DNA from: Alexandriicola marinus
Lineage (GTDB): Bacteria > Pseudomonadota > Alphaproteobacteria > Rhodobacterales > Rhodobacteraceae
NCBI RefSeq assembly: GCF_004000435.1
Contig: NZ_RBVZ01000003.1
Location: 124,001 to 188,000 of the forward strand
Length of the DNA: 64,000 nucleotides
Direction: 5' to 3'
Below are positions 1-7,734 of this stretch, piece by piece (positions within the stretch are counted from its first letter, which is position 1; each line of letters starts with the position of its first letter). Under the pieces are notes generated by a model. That model made no database searches. It saw only the letters and a program-made list of their open reading frames with translations, and had not been told where the DNA came from. The translations under genes and the position numbers were made by a program.

Positions 1-2
1 TC

Positions 3-269
3 AAGACTGCCGGACGGCCGATCGAGGCCGGGCACAAGGCCACGCTGGGCGTCAGACCACAGCACCTGCGCGTCAGCGAAACGGGTCAGCTGCACGGAAA
101 TGTCACGCTTGCCGAACGGCTTGGCAGCGAAACCGTGGCCGACCTGCGGCTTGATGACGGATCCAAGCTGATCGCGGCCTTTGCCGAAGACAAGATCCTC
201 GACGTCGGTCAGCGCCTGTCGCTGGATTTCGATTCGGACGCGGCGCATCTTTTCCCGGTGGACGGATGA
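3..269 (+). CDS. ABC transporter ATP-binding protein, C-terminal end (MalK/UgpC type), partial
   Basis: Only the last 88 codons are in the window; the gene begins upstream. The readable frame contains GVRPQHL, matching the G-(I/V)-R-P-(E/Q) motif of the C-terminal TOBE/regulatory domain of MalK/UgpC-type sugar importer ATPases, followed by an acidic beta-rich tail (GSETVADLRLDDGSKL). Walker motifs are outside the window, so ATPase activity is inferred from the family. The stop overlaps the start of the next gene in an ATGA, so the two are translationally coupled. The substrate cannot be told from this fragment; a sugar or polyol is the family expectation. Confidence 0.75.
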   Translation, partial: KTAGRPIEAGHKATLGVRPQHLRVSETGQLHGNVTLAERLGSETVADLRLDDGSKLIAAFAEDKILDVGQRLSLDFDSDAAHLFPVDG

Positions 270-1330
270 GCAAACCCGCGGTCATTCTGGATGTGCATTG
301 GCGCGGGATGACCGAGCTTTTCTCTGCGGCGGACCGTGCGCGCCTGAACGACGCGTTCGACGTGGTCTGGGGGCGCGACGAGAAGATGCCCGACGAAGTG
401 CTCGAGCAGAACATCGGCCGTGCCTTCGCGCATGTCACGACGACCCCAGAAGTCGATGCCGGCTACCTCGCACGGGCACCCGAACTTCGCGTCGTCGCCG
501 AGGTGTCCGGCGCCTTTCCAGATACGATCGACTACGCCGCCTGCGAGGCCCGCGGCATCGAGGTGCTGTCCTGTGCACCCGGCTTTCGCCAGTCGGTCGC
601 CGAGATGGCCGTCGCGATGGCGCTGTCGGCCGGGCGCGGGCTGGTGGCCGAACACGAGCTGTTCCGCCGGGGAGAAGAGTTCTGGCTCGACGACCGCGCG
701 GGCCGCGATTTCACCATGTATGGCCAGCGGATCGGCTATCTGGGCTTCGGCTCCATCGCGCGGGAAACCCAACGTCTTCTGGCGCCCTTTGCGCCCGAGG
801 TCCTGATCCATGATCCGTGGCTTCCCGATGCGGTGGCAGAAGAGGCAGGTGCCGCCAAGGTCAGCCTCGAGACGCTCTTTTCCGAAGCGCGCTGCCTGTT
901 CGTCTGCGCCGCACCCACCCGCGAAAACGAGGGTCTGGTCGATGCGCGCCTGATTGCACTTATGCAACCCGGATCGCTGCTTATCGTGATCAGCAGGGCA
1001 CATCTGGTGAACTTTCCCGATCTGGTGGCCGCCCTCGAGGCAGGCCATATCCGTGCCGCGATCGACGTCTTCCCCTCCGAGCCGGTGGGGCAGGACGATC
1101 CCATCCGTGCCTTGCCCGGCGTGATCCTGTCGCCGCATCGCGCGGCCGCCGTTGCAGGCGGTCGGCAATTGATCGGCCGGATGCTGGTCGATGATCTTCT
1201 GTCGATGGCGGCGGGCGGTGAACCTTCGCGGCTGCAACGGGCCCGCGGTGCGAATATCGCCCAGCTTGCCGGTGTCGGGGATGCCTCTCAGGTCACCAAG
1301 ATGGCTTCTGCCCGCGACACGGGGTCCTAG
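266..1330 (+). CDS. D-isomer-specific 2-hydroxyacid dehydrogenase family protein
   Basis: 354 aa, the usual family length. The Rossmann dinucleotide site appears as GYLGFGSIA (about residues 153-161). The catalytic region shows the conserved arginine segment VISRAHLVN (about 242-250), the AAIDVFPSEPV segment and the histidine in LSPHRAAA (about 289-296). Such enzymes reduce 2-oxoacids or oxidise 2-hydroxyacids with NAD(P)H in the cytoplasm. It begins in a 4-bp ATGA overlap with the sugar-type ABC ATPase gene, which suggests a role in catabolism of the imported compound. The substrate is unknown. The family call is firm; phosphoglycerate dehydrogenase itself is unlikely because there is no ACT domain. 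Confidence 0.85.
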   Translation: MSKPAVILDVHWRGMTELFSAADRARLNDAFDVVWGRDEKMPDEVLEQNIGRAFAHVTTTPEVDAGYLARAPELRVVAEVSGAFPDTIDYAACEARGIEVLSCAPGFRQSVAEMAVAMALSAGRGLVAEHELFRRGEEFWLDDRAGRDFTMYGQRIGYLGFGSIARETQRLLAPFAPEVLIHDPWLPDAVAEEAGAAKVSLETLFSEARCLFVCAAPTRENEGLVDARLIALMQPGSLLIVISRAHLVNFPDLVAALEAGHIRAAIDVFPSEPVGQDDPIRALPGVILSPHRAAAVAGGRQLIGRMLVDDLLSMAAGGEPSRLQRARGANIAQLAGVGDASQVTKMASARDTGS

Positions 1331-1408
1331 GTCCCGGATCGCCTTGACGCGGGGTCGCCGGCCAACGGATAGTCTTCGCTCAACAGGCGGGGTCTTGAGG
1401 GGGTGAAC

Positions 1409-2863
1409 ATGTCAATTCGTGCGATCAGTGGGGCGGTTCTGGTCATTGCGTCAAGCACCGGAATGGCAGCGGCCCAGACGCCTCCGGGCTTTGAATTGCG
1501 CACGAATGTCGAGGCGTTCGACTCGCAGGATTCGACGATCCAGGGCCTGCACGGGATCACGGTTCTCTGGGATTTCGGCAATAATATCTACGCGGGCCAA
1601 TCCTTCTATTCCGCGGCCTTCGGCGATGCGGGTGGCGCTTTTTTCTGGGGGTTCGAGGGGGCGACGCGCGTTCCGGTCACCGAACGCGTGTCGCTCAGCT
1701 TTCAGGGGTTCCTCGGCGGTGGCGGCGGCGCGGGCGAGGTGCCGGGCGACGGGCTAATGTCCCGGCTATATGCGGGCGCCAGCTACAGGGTGACCGAGCA
1801 ATTCGCCCTCGATCTCGGAGCGAGCCACGTGCGCATCCTCGGCTCGCCGGTCGATACGCTGTCCTACGGGTTGGGTGTGACCTACCGGCCCGGCGGCTGG
1901 AGCGAGACCGGCCCGCTGGCCGGCAGCAACGTGGTCGACCGCCTGTCTGCCGTGCGGCCTTCGGTGCGCAGCTTCATCGTCGATGACGGTCGGCGCGCCC
2001 GCAATGGAAGCCCGCAGGAAAACGTGACCCTTGCCGGTGCCGAAATCGCCTTTGCCGTCAATTCCGCGAGCGAGCTGTTCGTGAACGCCGATGGCGCGGT
2101 GGCCGGGGATGGCGAAGGATACATGAACGTCCTTGGCGGCTATCGCCTCTTTGCCGATCTGGGCGCTGTGCGGCCCTATGCCGATGCCAGCATCGGCTTT
2201 GGCGGTGGCGGTGACATCGATACGGGTGCGGGTCTGCTTCTGTCGGCGGGTGTCGGCGCGGCACTTGCGATCAGCCCCAGTTTCGAGATCATGGCCGGTG
2301 TTCAGCGGGTTCAGGCAACCGACGGCGATTTCGGTGCCTGGTCGCCCTATCTGCGCGGATCGGTCAATCTGGGTGGATCGCCTGATCAGGACCGCGACGG
2401 TAGCCGAACATGGCGGCTCGCCTATTCCACCGCGATCACCCACCAGTTCGCCAATGACGATTTCCGCAAGCCCGGCGATCTGCGCGATGCCTCGCCCACG
2501 CTGAACGCGACCGCCATCGACGTCTACCTTGCAGGTGACCTCTATTTCACCGGAGAGGCGCAGACGGTCATGTATGGCGATGCCGGGGGCTATGCCCTCG
2601 GGATCCTCGGGGCGGGCTACAAGTTCGATCTGGCCGAGCGTTGGGACCTGTCGATCGAGGCACTGGTCGGCGCGGCCGGCGGCGGCGGGGTCGCCACCAA
2701 CGGTGGCCTGATCGCGGGCGCACGGGCCGAGGTCGACTACGCCCTGACCGACAGCTTCCTGTTGTCGGGCGGCATCGGCTATCTGCAAACCATCGAAGGC
2801 GGCGGCATGGCTCCTGTCACGATCCACGCCGGGATCAAGATCCCCTTCGAACTGGGCGGCTAG
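1409..2863 (+). CDS. Secreted beta-rich protein with three tandem ~160-residue repeats, unknown function
   Basis: 484 aa from the ATG at 1409, preceded by a GAGGGGG Shine-Dalgarno; GTG at 1403 is a poorer alternative. An N-terminal signal peptide (about residues 1-23, cleavage after GMAAA) predicts export. The mature part has alternating hydrophobic and polar residues with many Gly and aromatic residues, as in outer-membrane or surface beta-sheet proteins. Reading by eye, a module recurs three times. Its landmarks are GDAGGAFFWGFEGA (about 72), GDGEGYMNVLGGYR (about 233) and GDAGGYALGILGAGY (about 390), each followed by a GGGGG-type turn and a strand ending in a GIGY-like sequence. I do not recognise the family. 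The sulfotransferase gene starts 7 nt downstream, so the pair is probably co-transcribed. Confidence 0.7.
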   Translation: MSIRAISGAVLVIASSTGMAAAQTPPGFELRTNVEAFDSQDSTIQGLHGITVLWDFGNNIYAGQSFYSAAFGDAGGAFFWGFEGATRVPVTERVSLSFQGFLGGGGGAGEVPGDGLMSRLYAGASYRVTEQFALDLGASHVRILGSPVDTLSYGLGVTYRPGGWSETGPLAGSNVVDRLSAVRPSVRSFIVDDGRRARNGSPQENVTLAGAEIAFAVNSASELFVNADGAVAGDGEGYMNVLGGYRLFADLGAVRPYADASIGFGGGGDIDTGAGLLLSAGVGAALAISPSFEIMAGVQRVQATDGDFGAWSPYLRGSVNLGGSPDQDRDGSRTWRLAYSTAITHQFANDDFRKPGDLRDASPTLNATAIDVYLAGDLYFTGEAQTVMYGDAGGYALGILGAGYKFDLAERWDLSIEALVGAAGGGGVATNGGLIAGARAEVDYALTDSFLLSGGIGYLQTIEGGGMAPVTIHAGIKIPFELGG

Positions 2864-2870
2864 GCGAAAC

Positions 2871-3605
2871 ATGATCATCCTGACATATGGCCAGCCGAAA
2901 TCAGCAAGCACCTATCTTGCCGAACTGGCGCGCCGGGCCTGTGCGATCGCCGGATCAAACCAGAACGACCTACGTGCCAGCCACCTTGCCGGAAGGCCCG
3001 GCGTGTCAGGCGGATTCTGGGCCGGAGGTCTGAACGGACTAGCCAAGGTCGCAGCTGACCTTGCCCCGGAGGATCGACTGGCCATCAAGACCCACTCTCC
3101 CCCGCCCCGCGACCTCTCGGAGCTGGTCGCGCAGGGGCAATTGAGAATACTGATTTCCTACCGTCATCCGGGCGATGCAGCGCTTTCGATGTTCGAAGCA
3201 GGTGAGGCGATTCGCGCAGAGGGGGGCGATCGTCAGCCAGCGTTTGCCAGCCTGACGACCCACCGGGCCGCGATCGATGCGGCGGTCGCTCATGTTCGGA
3301 ACACGCTGTTGCCGTGGCTGCGTTCAGGGCAGGGTGATGCGTTCCCGTTCGACGTCCTGGTGAATGAGCCCGACAAGGTCTTGTCGCAGATTGCCGCGGC
3401 GGTGGGTATCGGTGTCGATGCACTGATGGCTGATCGGGCGATCAGAAATCTCGTCTCGGGTCGAAAGCGGGTCTACAATTTCAATACCGGCCAAAGCGGG
3501 CGGTATCGTGACGCGTTCTCCGCCGAGGATATCGCCTATCTGACTGACCAGATCGGTCCGTTCATCGACTTCTGCGAGGATAGACTGCCGCGTGAGGCGC
3601 TCTGA
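2871..3605 (+). CDS. Sulfotransferase-like domain protein
   Basis: 244 aa. The start GQPKSASTYLAEL (residues 7-19) matches the 5'-phosphosulfate-binding loop of PAPS-dependent sulfotransferases (xPKSGTT-like). ISYRHPGDAALSMFE (about 96-110) matches the 3'-phosphate-binding segment (YRxPxDxxxS). These support transfer of sulfuryl groups from PAPS to an unknown acceptor. No signal peptide is visible, so it is predicted to be cytoplasmic. It lies 7 nt after the repeat-protein gene and ends 2 nt before the convergent fdsD stop. The acceptor, whether a glycan, lipid or small metabolite, cannot be deduced. Confidence 0.7.
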   Translation: MIILTYGQPKSASTYLAELARRACAIAGSNQNDLRASHLAGRPGVSGGFWAGGLNGLAKVAADLAPEDRLAIKTHSPPPRDLSELVAQGQLRILISYRHPGDAALSMFEAGEAIRAEGGDRQPAFASLTTHRAAIDAAVAHVRNTLLPWLRSGQGDAFPFDVLVNEPDKVLSQIAAAVGIGVDALMADRAIRNLVSGRKRVYNFNTGQSGRYRDAFSAEDIAYLTDQIGPFIDFCEDRLPREAL

Positions 3606-3607
3606 CG

Positions 3608-3838
3608 TCAGGCGTCCTGCATTCGGGCAAGTCTTTCGGCGGCACGATGGGCCGTCTCTGACAACCCACCGCCGCCTTGTTCCACAAGAGTTGCAAGCTG
3701 CGCGCGCATCCTCGGATCCCAGAACTCCACAAGGTGCCGGGCGGTGGCGTCGACCGCGTCCTTGCCGGGCTGGGTATCGAAAAAGCCTGCGATCTGGTTC
3801 GCCATGCGCACCAGTTTCGCATCGGTGTCAGAGGACAT
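3608..3838 (-). CDS. fdsD: Formate dehydrogenase delta subunit FdsD
   Basis: 76 aa from the ATG at 3838; upstream in-frame codons inside fdhD are not needed. KLVRMANQIAGFF at the N-terminus and HLVEFWDPRMRAQL are the family signature. FdsD is a small protein needed for full assembly or activity of soluble NAD-dependent molybdenum formate dehydrogenases. Its start overlaps the fdhD stop by 11 bp, and it is the last gene of the fds operon. No cofactor-binding residues are seen. Confidence 0.9.
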   Translation of the reverse strand: MSSDTDAKLVRMANQIAGFFDTQPGKDAVDATARHLVEFWDPRMRAQLATLVEQGGGGLSETAHRAAERLARMQDA

Positions 3839-4643
3839 GATCGCTCTCCTTGATCCTGTGGGCATGTGAGAACACGGCAATCCCGCCCCGGCCCCGGCTG
3901 ACCAGCGTCATGCCTGCCGCTTCCGCCACGCGCACCGCATGGGCGGTCGGGGCAGAGACTGCGCAGACCAGACCCGCACCCGCCATCGCGGCCTTCTGCA
4001 CCATCTCGAGCGACAGGCGTGAGGTCAGAACGATTGCGCCTGTCGCGGGGTCGATGCCATCGCGCGCCATCGCGCCGATCAGCTTGTCGAGCGCGTTGTG
4101 CCGCCCCACATCCTCGCGGGCCATCACGATGCCCGACCCGGGCACATAGAACCCCGCGCCATGAACGGCATGGGTCTCGTCGTGCAACGGCTGCCAGTCG
4201 CGCAGCTCATCCAGCGCGAGGGCCACGTCGGTTTCGGAAAGCGCGATGCCGCCGGCGACGGTGGGCACCTTGCGCCCGGCCTCTTCCAGGCTGTCGATCC
4301 CGCAGAGCCCGCAGCCGACCGGCCCCACCATCGCGCGCCGCCGCGCATTCAACGCCGCGATCCGCGCCTCGGGCAGCCACATCCGGGCCTCGATGCCGGC
4401 CTCGTGTTCGATGACCTCGACTTCGCCGAGGTCTTCGATCGACGCCACGCCTTCGCTCAGGGCGAAGCCCCATGCGAAATCCTCGAGGTCCGTGGGCGTG
4501 GCCATCATCACCGCGAAGGTGGAGCCGTTATGGACGAGTGCGACCGGAACCTCTTCGGGCAAGGCGCGATCCTGCACCATTCCTGACGGCGATGCCGCCC
4601 TGACCCGGCGCGATGGCGCGGATATGACGCCCGGCGCTCTCAT
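3828..4643 (-). CDS. fdhD: Formate dehydrogenase accessory sulfurtransferase FdhD (FdsC position)
   Basis: 271 aa from the ATG at 4643, which overlaps the fdsA stop (ATGA). FdhD passes sulfur from a cysteine desulfurase to the bis-MGD cofactor before insertion into formate dehydrogenase. The motif GCGLCG, with the CxxC pair, and the later VGRHNALDKLIG segment are diagnostic. It holds the fdsC position of the Rhodobacter capsulatus fdsGBACD order. A longer frame reading up to 4760 runs into fdsA and is rejected. Confidence 0.93.
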   Translation of the reverse strand: MRAPGVISAPSRRVRAASPSGMVQDRALPEEVPVALVHNGSTFAVMMATPTDLEDFAWGFALSEGVASIEDLGEVEVIEHEAGIEARMWLPEARIAALNARRRAMVGPVGCGLCGIDSLEEAGRKVPTVAGGIALSETDVALALDELRDWQPLHDETHAVHGAGFYVPGSGIVMAREDVGRHNALDKLIGAMARDGIDPATGAIVLTSRLSLEMVQKAAMAGAGLVCAVSAPTAHAVRVAEAAGMTLVSRGRGGIAVFSHAHRIKESDHVL

Positions 4644-7522
4644 TCCGCGGCCGGAATGATGCGGCGCGACCGGGCGGCCTGATCGGAATATTCCTCCTGC
4701 CAGCGGGTCGGCCCGTTCGACAGGCCGATCTGCACCGCCGTCACCTTGTATTCCGGGCAATTGGTGGCCCAGTCGGAATAATCCGTGGTGATGACGTTGG
4801 CCTGCGTGTCGGGATGGTGGAACGTGGTGTAGACCACGCCGGGAGAGACGCGGTCGGTGATCTCGGCCCGCAGGCTCGTCTCGCCGGTGCGGGAGGCGAG
4901 CTTCACCCAGTCGCCCTGCTTGATGCCGCGGTTCTCGGCGTCCTGCGGATGGATTTCCAGCACGTCTTCTTCATGCCAGACGACATTGGCTGTCCGCCGC
5001 GTCTGCGCCCCGACGTTGTACTGGCTGAGGATCCGCCCCGTCGTCAGTAGAAGCGGGAAGCGCGGGCCCGTCCTTTCATCCGTGGGGATGTATTCCGTCA
5101 CGATGAACTGACCCTTGCCACGGACAAAGCCGTCCACATGCATGATGGGGGAGCCGTCGGGATGGGCCTCGTTGCAGGGCCATTGCACCGATCCGCGCTC
5201 TTCCAGCAATTCGTAGGACACGTTGGCGAAAGACGGTGTCGTGGCCGCGATCTCGTCCATCACCTGGGACGGGTGGGTATAGGTCCAGCCCGCACCCATG
5301 GCATTGGCCAGAAGCATGGTTACTTCCCAGTCCGCATAGCCATTGCGCGGCTGCATCACCTTGCGCACCCGGTTGATCCGGCGTTCGGCATTGGTGAACG
5401 TCCCGTCCTTTTCGAGGAAGGTCGAGCCCGGCAGGAACACATGGGCGTAATTCGCGGTCTCGTTCAGGAACAGGTCATGGACGATCACGCAATCCATCGC
5501 GGCAAGACCCGCGGCCACGTGATGCGTGTCGGGGTCGGATTGCAGGATATCCTCGCCCTGGACGTAAATCCCCTTGAACGTGCCATCGACCGCACCGTCG
5601 AGCATGTTGGGAATGCGCAGCCCCGGCTCGCTGTCGAGTGTCACGCCCCACAAGTCGTCGAAGATCGCCCGCGTGGCATCGTCCGAAACATGCCGATAGC
5701 CGGGCAATTCATGCGGGAACGACCCCATGTCGCACGAGCCCTGAACGTTGTTCTGGCCGCGCAGAGGGTTCACCCCCACGCCGGGGCGGCCGATATTGCC
5801 GGTCATCATCGCGAGGTTCGCGATCGACATCACGGTGGTGGAGCCCTGTGAATGCTCCGTCACGCCCAGCCCGTAATGGATCGCGCCGTTTCCGCCGGTG
5901 GCGAAGAGCCGCGCCGCGCCCCTGACCTCATCGGCGGGAACGCCGGTCAGCATCTCGGTCGCTTCGGGGCTGTGCCGGGGGTCCGAGATGAAGGTCGCGT
6001 AATCCTGGAATTCGTCCCAGTCGCAGCGGTCACGGATAAAGGCCTCGTCGAACAGACCTTCGGTCACGACCACATGGGCAATGGCCGACATGACGGCCAC
6101 GTTGGTGCCGGGGCGCAGGGGCAGGTGATGGGCCGCCTTGATATGAGGCGATTTCACAAGGTCGATCCGGCGCGGGTCGATCACGATCAGCTTGGCGCCA
6201 GCCCGCAGCCGTTTCTTCAGGCGCGAGGCGAAGACCGGGTGACCGTCGGTCGGGTTGGCGCCGATCACGATGACGACGTCGGTCTGCTCGACGGAGTCGA
6301 AATCCTGCGTGCCCGCGCTGGTGCCGAACGTCGTCTTGAGCCCGTATCCGGTGGGCGAATGGCAGACCCGGGCGCAGGTGTCGGTGTTGTTGTTGCCAAA
6401 GACCGCGCGGATCATCTTCTGAACGAGGAAGGTTTCCTCGTTAGTGCAGCGGCTCGAGGTGATCCCGCCGATGGCGCGCTTGCCGTACTTGGCCTGAATG
6501 TCTTGCAGGCGGCCCGCGGCGAAGCCGATTGCCTCGTCCCAGCTGACTTCGCGCCATGGCTGATCGATGCTGTCGCGGATCATCGGGTTGAGGATGCGGT
6601 CGCGGTGCGAGGCATAACCCCAGGCAAAGCGGCCCTTCACGCAGGAATGGCCGCGATTGGCCTTGCCGTGCTTGTAGGGCGTCATCCGCACGACCGTGTC
6701 GCCCCGCATCTCGGCCTTGAACGAACAGCCCACCCCGCAATAGGCGCAGGTGGTGATGACCGAACGTTCGGGCGTGCCCAGTTCGATCACGCTCTTTTCC
6801 TGCAAGGTTGCCGTGGGGCAGGCCTGAACGCAGGCCCCGCAGGAGACGCAGTCGGAGGCCAGCGCATCGTCCGACCGCGCGCCAAAGGACACCCGGCTGT
6901 CAAAGCCCGACCCTTCGATCGTAAGGGCAAAGGTGCCCTGCACCTCTTCGCAGGCCCGCACGCAACGCGAACAGACGATGCATTTGGCCGGGTCATAGGT
7001 GAAATAGGGGTTCGATTCATCCTTCGGGACGTAGCGCGGATTGGCCTCGCCGTTCTGGCGCACGGCGAAATGGTTCTCGGTGCCTTCGTAGCGCACGTCG
7101 CGCAGGCCGACGGCGCCCGCCATGTCCTGCAATTCGCAATCACCGTTCGCGGCGCAGGTCAGGCAATCGAGCGGATGGTCGGAGATATAAAGTTCCATCA
7201 CCCCTTTGCGGATCTTGCGCACCTTGTCGGAATGAGTGTGTACCACCATCCCGGGGCTAACAGGCGTCGTGCAGGAGGCGGGCGTGCCGCGTCGGCCCTC
7301 GATCTCGACCACGCAGAGCCGGCAGGAGCCGAAGGCCTCGACATTATCGGTCGCACAGAGCTTGGGCACCTCGATGCCGGCCAGAGCCGAGGCCCGCATG
7401 ACGCTCGTCCCCTCGGGCACCGTCACCTCGAAACCATCGATGGTGAGCGTGACCGGCGGGCCTGCCTTTGCGGGCGTGCCCAGGTCGCGGTCATCGGTCC
7501 AGGGAATGATGAAATCCTTCAT
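4640..7522 (-). CDS. fdsA: NAD-dependent formate dehydrogenase alpha subunit FdsA
   Basis: 960 aa, close to the known FdsA length. Domains in order: a 2Fe-2S ferredoxin domain (C56, C67, C70, C84); a His-Cys3 cluster (H116, C120, C123, C129); two 4Fe-4S motifs (C181/184/187/191 and C225/228/231/235); a further CxxCxxxC cluster (C259/262/266 with C294); then the molybdopterin-binding catalytic part. TDTCARVCHSP places the predicted Mo-ligand Cys at 387 and the catalytic His at 388. It oxidises formate to CO2 and passes electrons through the clusters to FdsB/FdsG and NAD+. Its start overlaps the DUF4287 stop by 4 bp. Confidence 0.97.
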   Translation of the reverse strand: MKDFIIPWTDDRDLGTPAKAGPPVTLTIDGFEVTVPEGTSVMRASALAGIEVPKLCATDNVEAFGSCRLCVVEIEGRRGTPASCTTPVSPGMVVHTHSDKVRKIRKGVMELYISDHPLDCLTCAANGDCELQDMAGAVGLRDVRYEGTENHFAVRQNGEANPRYVPKDESNPYFTYDPAKCIVCSRCVRACEEVQGTFALTIEGSGFDSRVSFGARSDDALASDCVSCGACVQACPTATLQEKSVIELGTPERSVITTCAYCGVGCSFKAEMRGDTVVRMTPYKHGKANRGHSCVKGRFAWGYASHRDRILNPMIRDSIDQPWREVSWDEAIGFAAGRLQDIQAKYGKRAIGGITSSRCTNEETFLVQKMIRAVFGNNNTDTCARVCHSPTGYGLKTTFGTSAGTQDFDSVEQTDVVIVIGANPTDGHPVFASRLKKRLRAGAKLIVIDPRRIDLVKSPHIKAAHHLPLRPGTNVAVMSAIAHVVVTEGLFDEAFIRDRCDWDEFQDYATFISDPRHSPEATEMLTGVPADEVRGAARLFATGGNGAIHYGLGVTEHSQGSTTVMSIANLAMMTGNIGRPGVGVNPLRGQNNVQGSCDMGSFPHELPGYRHVSDDATRAIFDDLWGVTLDSEPGLRIPNMLDGAVDGTFKGIYVQGEDILQSDPDTHHVAAGLAAMDCVIVHDLFLNETANYAHVFLPGSTFLEKDGTFTNAERRINRVRKVMQPRNGYADWEVTMLLANAMGAGWTYTHPSQVMDEIAATTPSFANVSYELLEERGSVQWPCNEAHPDGSPIMHVDGFVRGKGQFIVTEYIPTDERTGPRFPLLLTTGRILSQYNVGAQTRRTANVVWHEEDVLEIHPQDAENRGIKQGDWVKLASRTGETSLRAEITDRVSPGVVYTTFHHPDTQANVITTDYSDWATNCPEYKVTAVQIGLSNGPTRWQEEYSDQAARSRRIIPAAE

Positions 7523-7734
7523 GATGCCCTCTCAGCTTTCGCCTTGTGATAGGCGACCAATGCGTTCGCATGTCCGTGTCCCAGCCCGTGTTCGGACTTG
7601 AGCCAGTTGACGATGTCCATGTGCTTCATCCCGGTTTGCCCCGAGATCAGCGTCAGCCAATGATCGACCGGCTGCCCATATGTCTTTTCGATCGACGGGA
7701 AATAGGAGGCGGGGCCCTTCACCTTTTCGGTCAT
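7519..7734 (-). CDS. DUF4287 domain small protein inserted between fdsB and fdsA
   Basis: 71 aa from the ATG at 7734. The sequence has GPASYFPSIEKTYGQP near the N-terminus, then HMDIVNWLKSEHGLGHGHAN and ALVAYHKAK, which I recognise as the DUF4287 type. There is no signal peptide or metal motif. Both ends overlap neighbours by 4 bp (fdsB stop/own start at 7731-7734, own stop/fdsA start at 7519-7522), so it is translated as part of the fds operon. Its function is unknown; a role in assembly or stability of the dehydrogenase is only an inference from position. Confidence 0.8.
   Translation of the reverse strand: MTEKVKGPASYFPSIEKTYGQPVDHWLTLISGQTGMKHMDIVNWLKSEHGLGHGHANALVAYHKAKAERAS

Noticed and set aside
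5852-7549. A 565-codon open frame on the plus strand opposite fdsA
   Set aside because: It is a shadow of the GC-rich fdsA codons: it has no recognisable domain or ribosome site and lies wholly opposite a clear gene.
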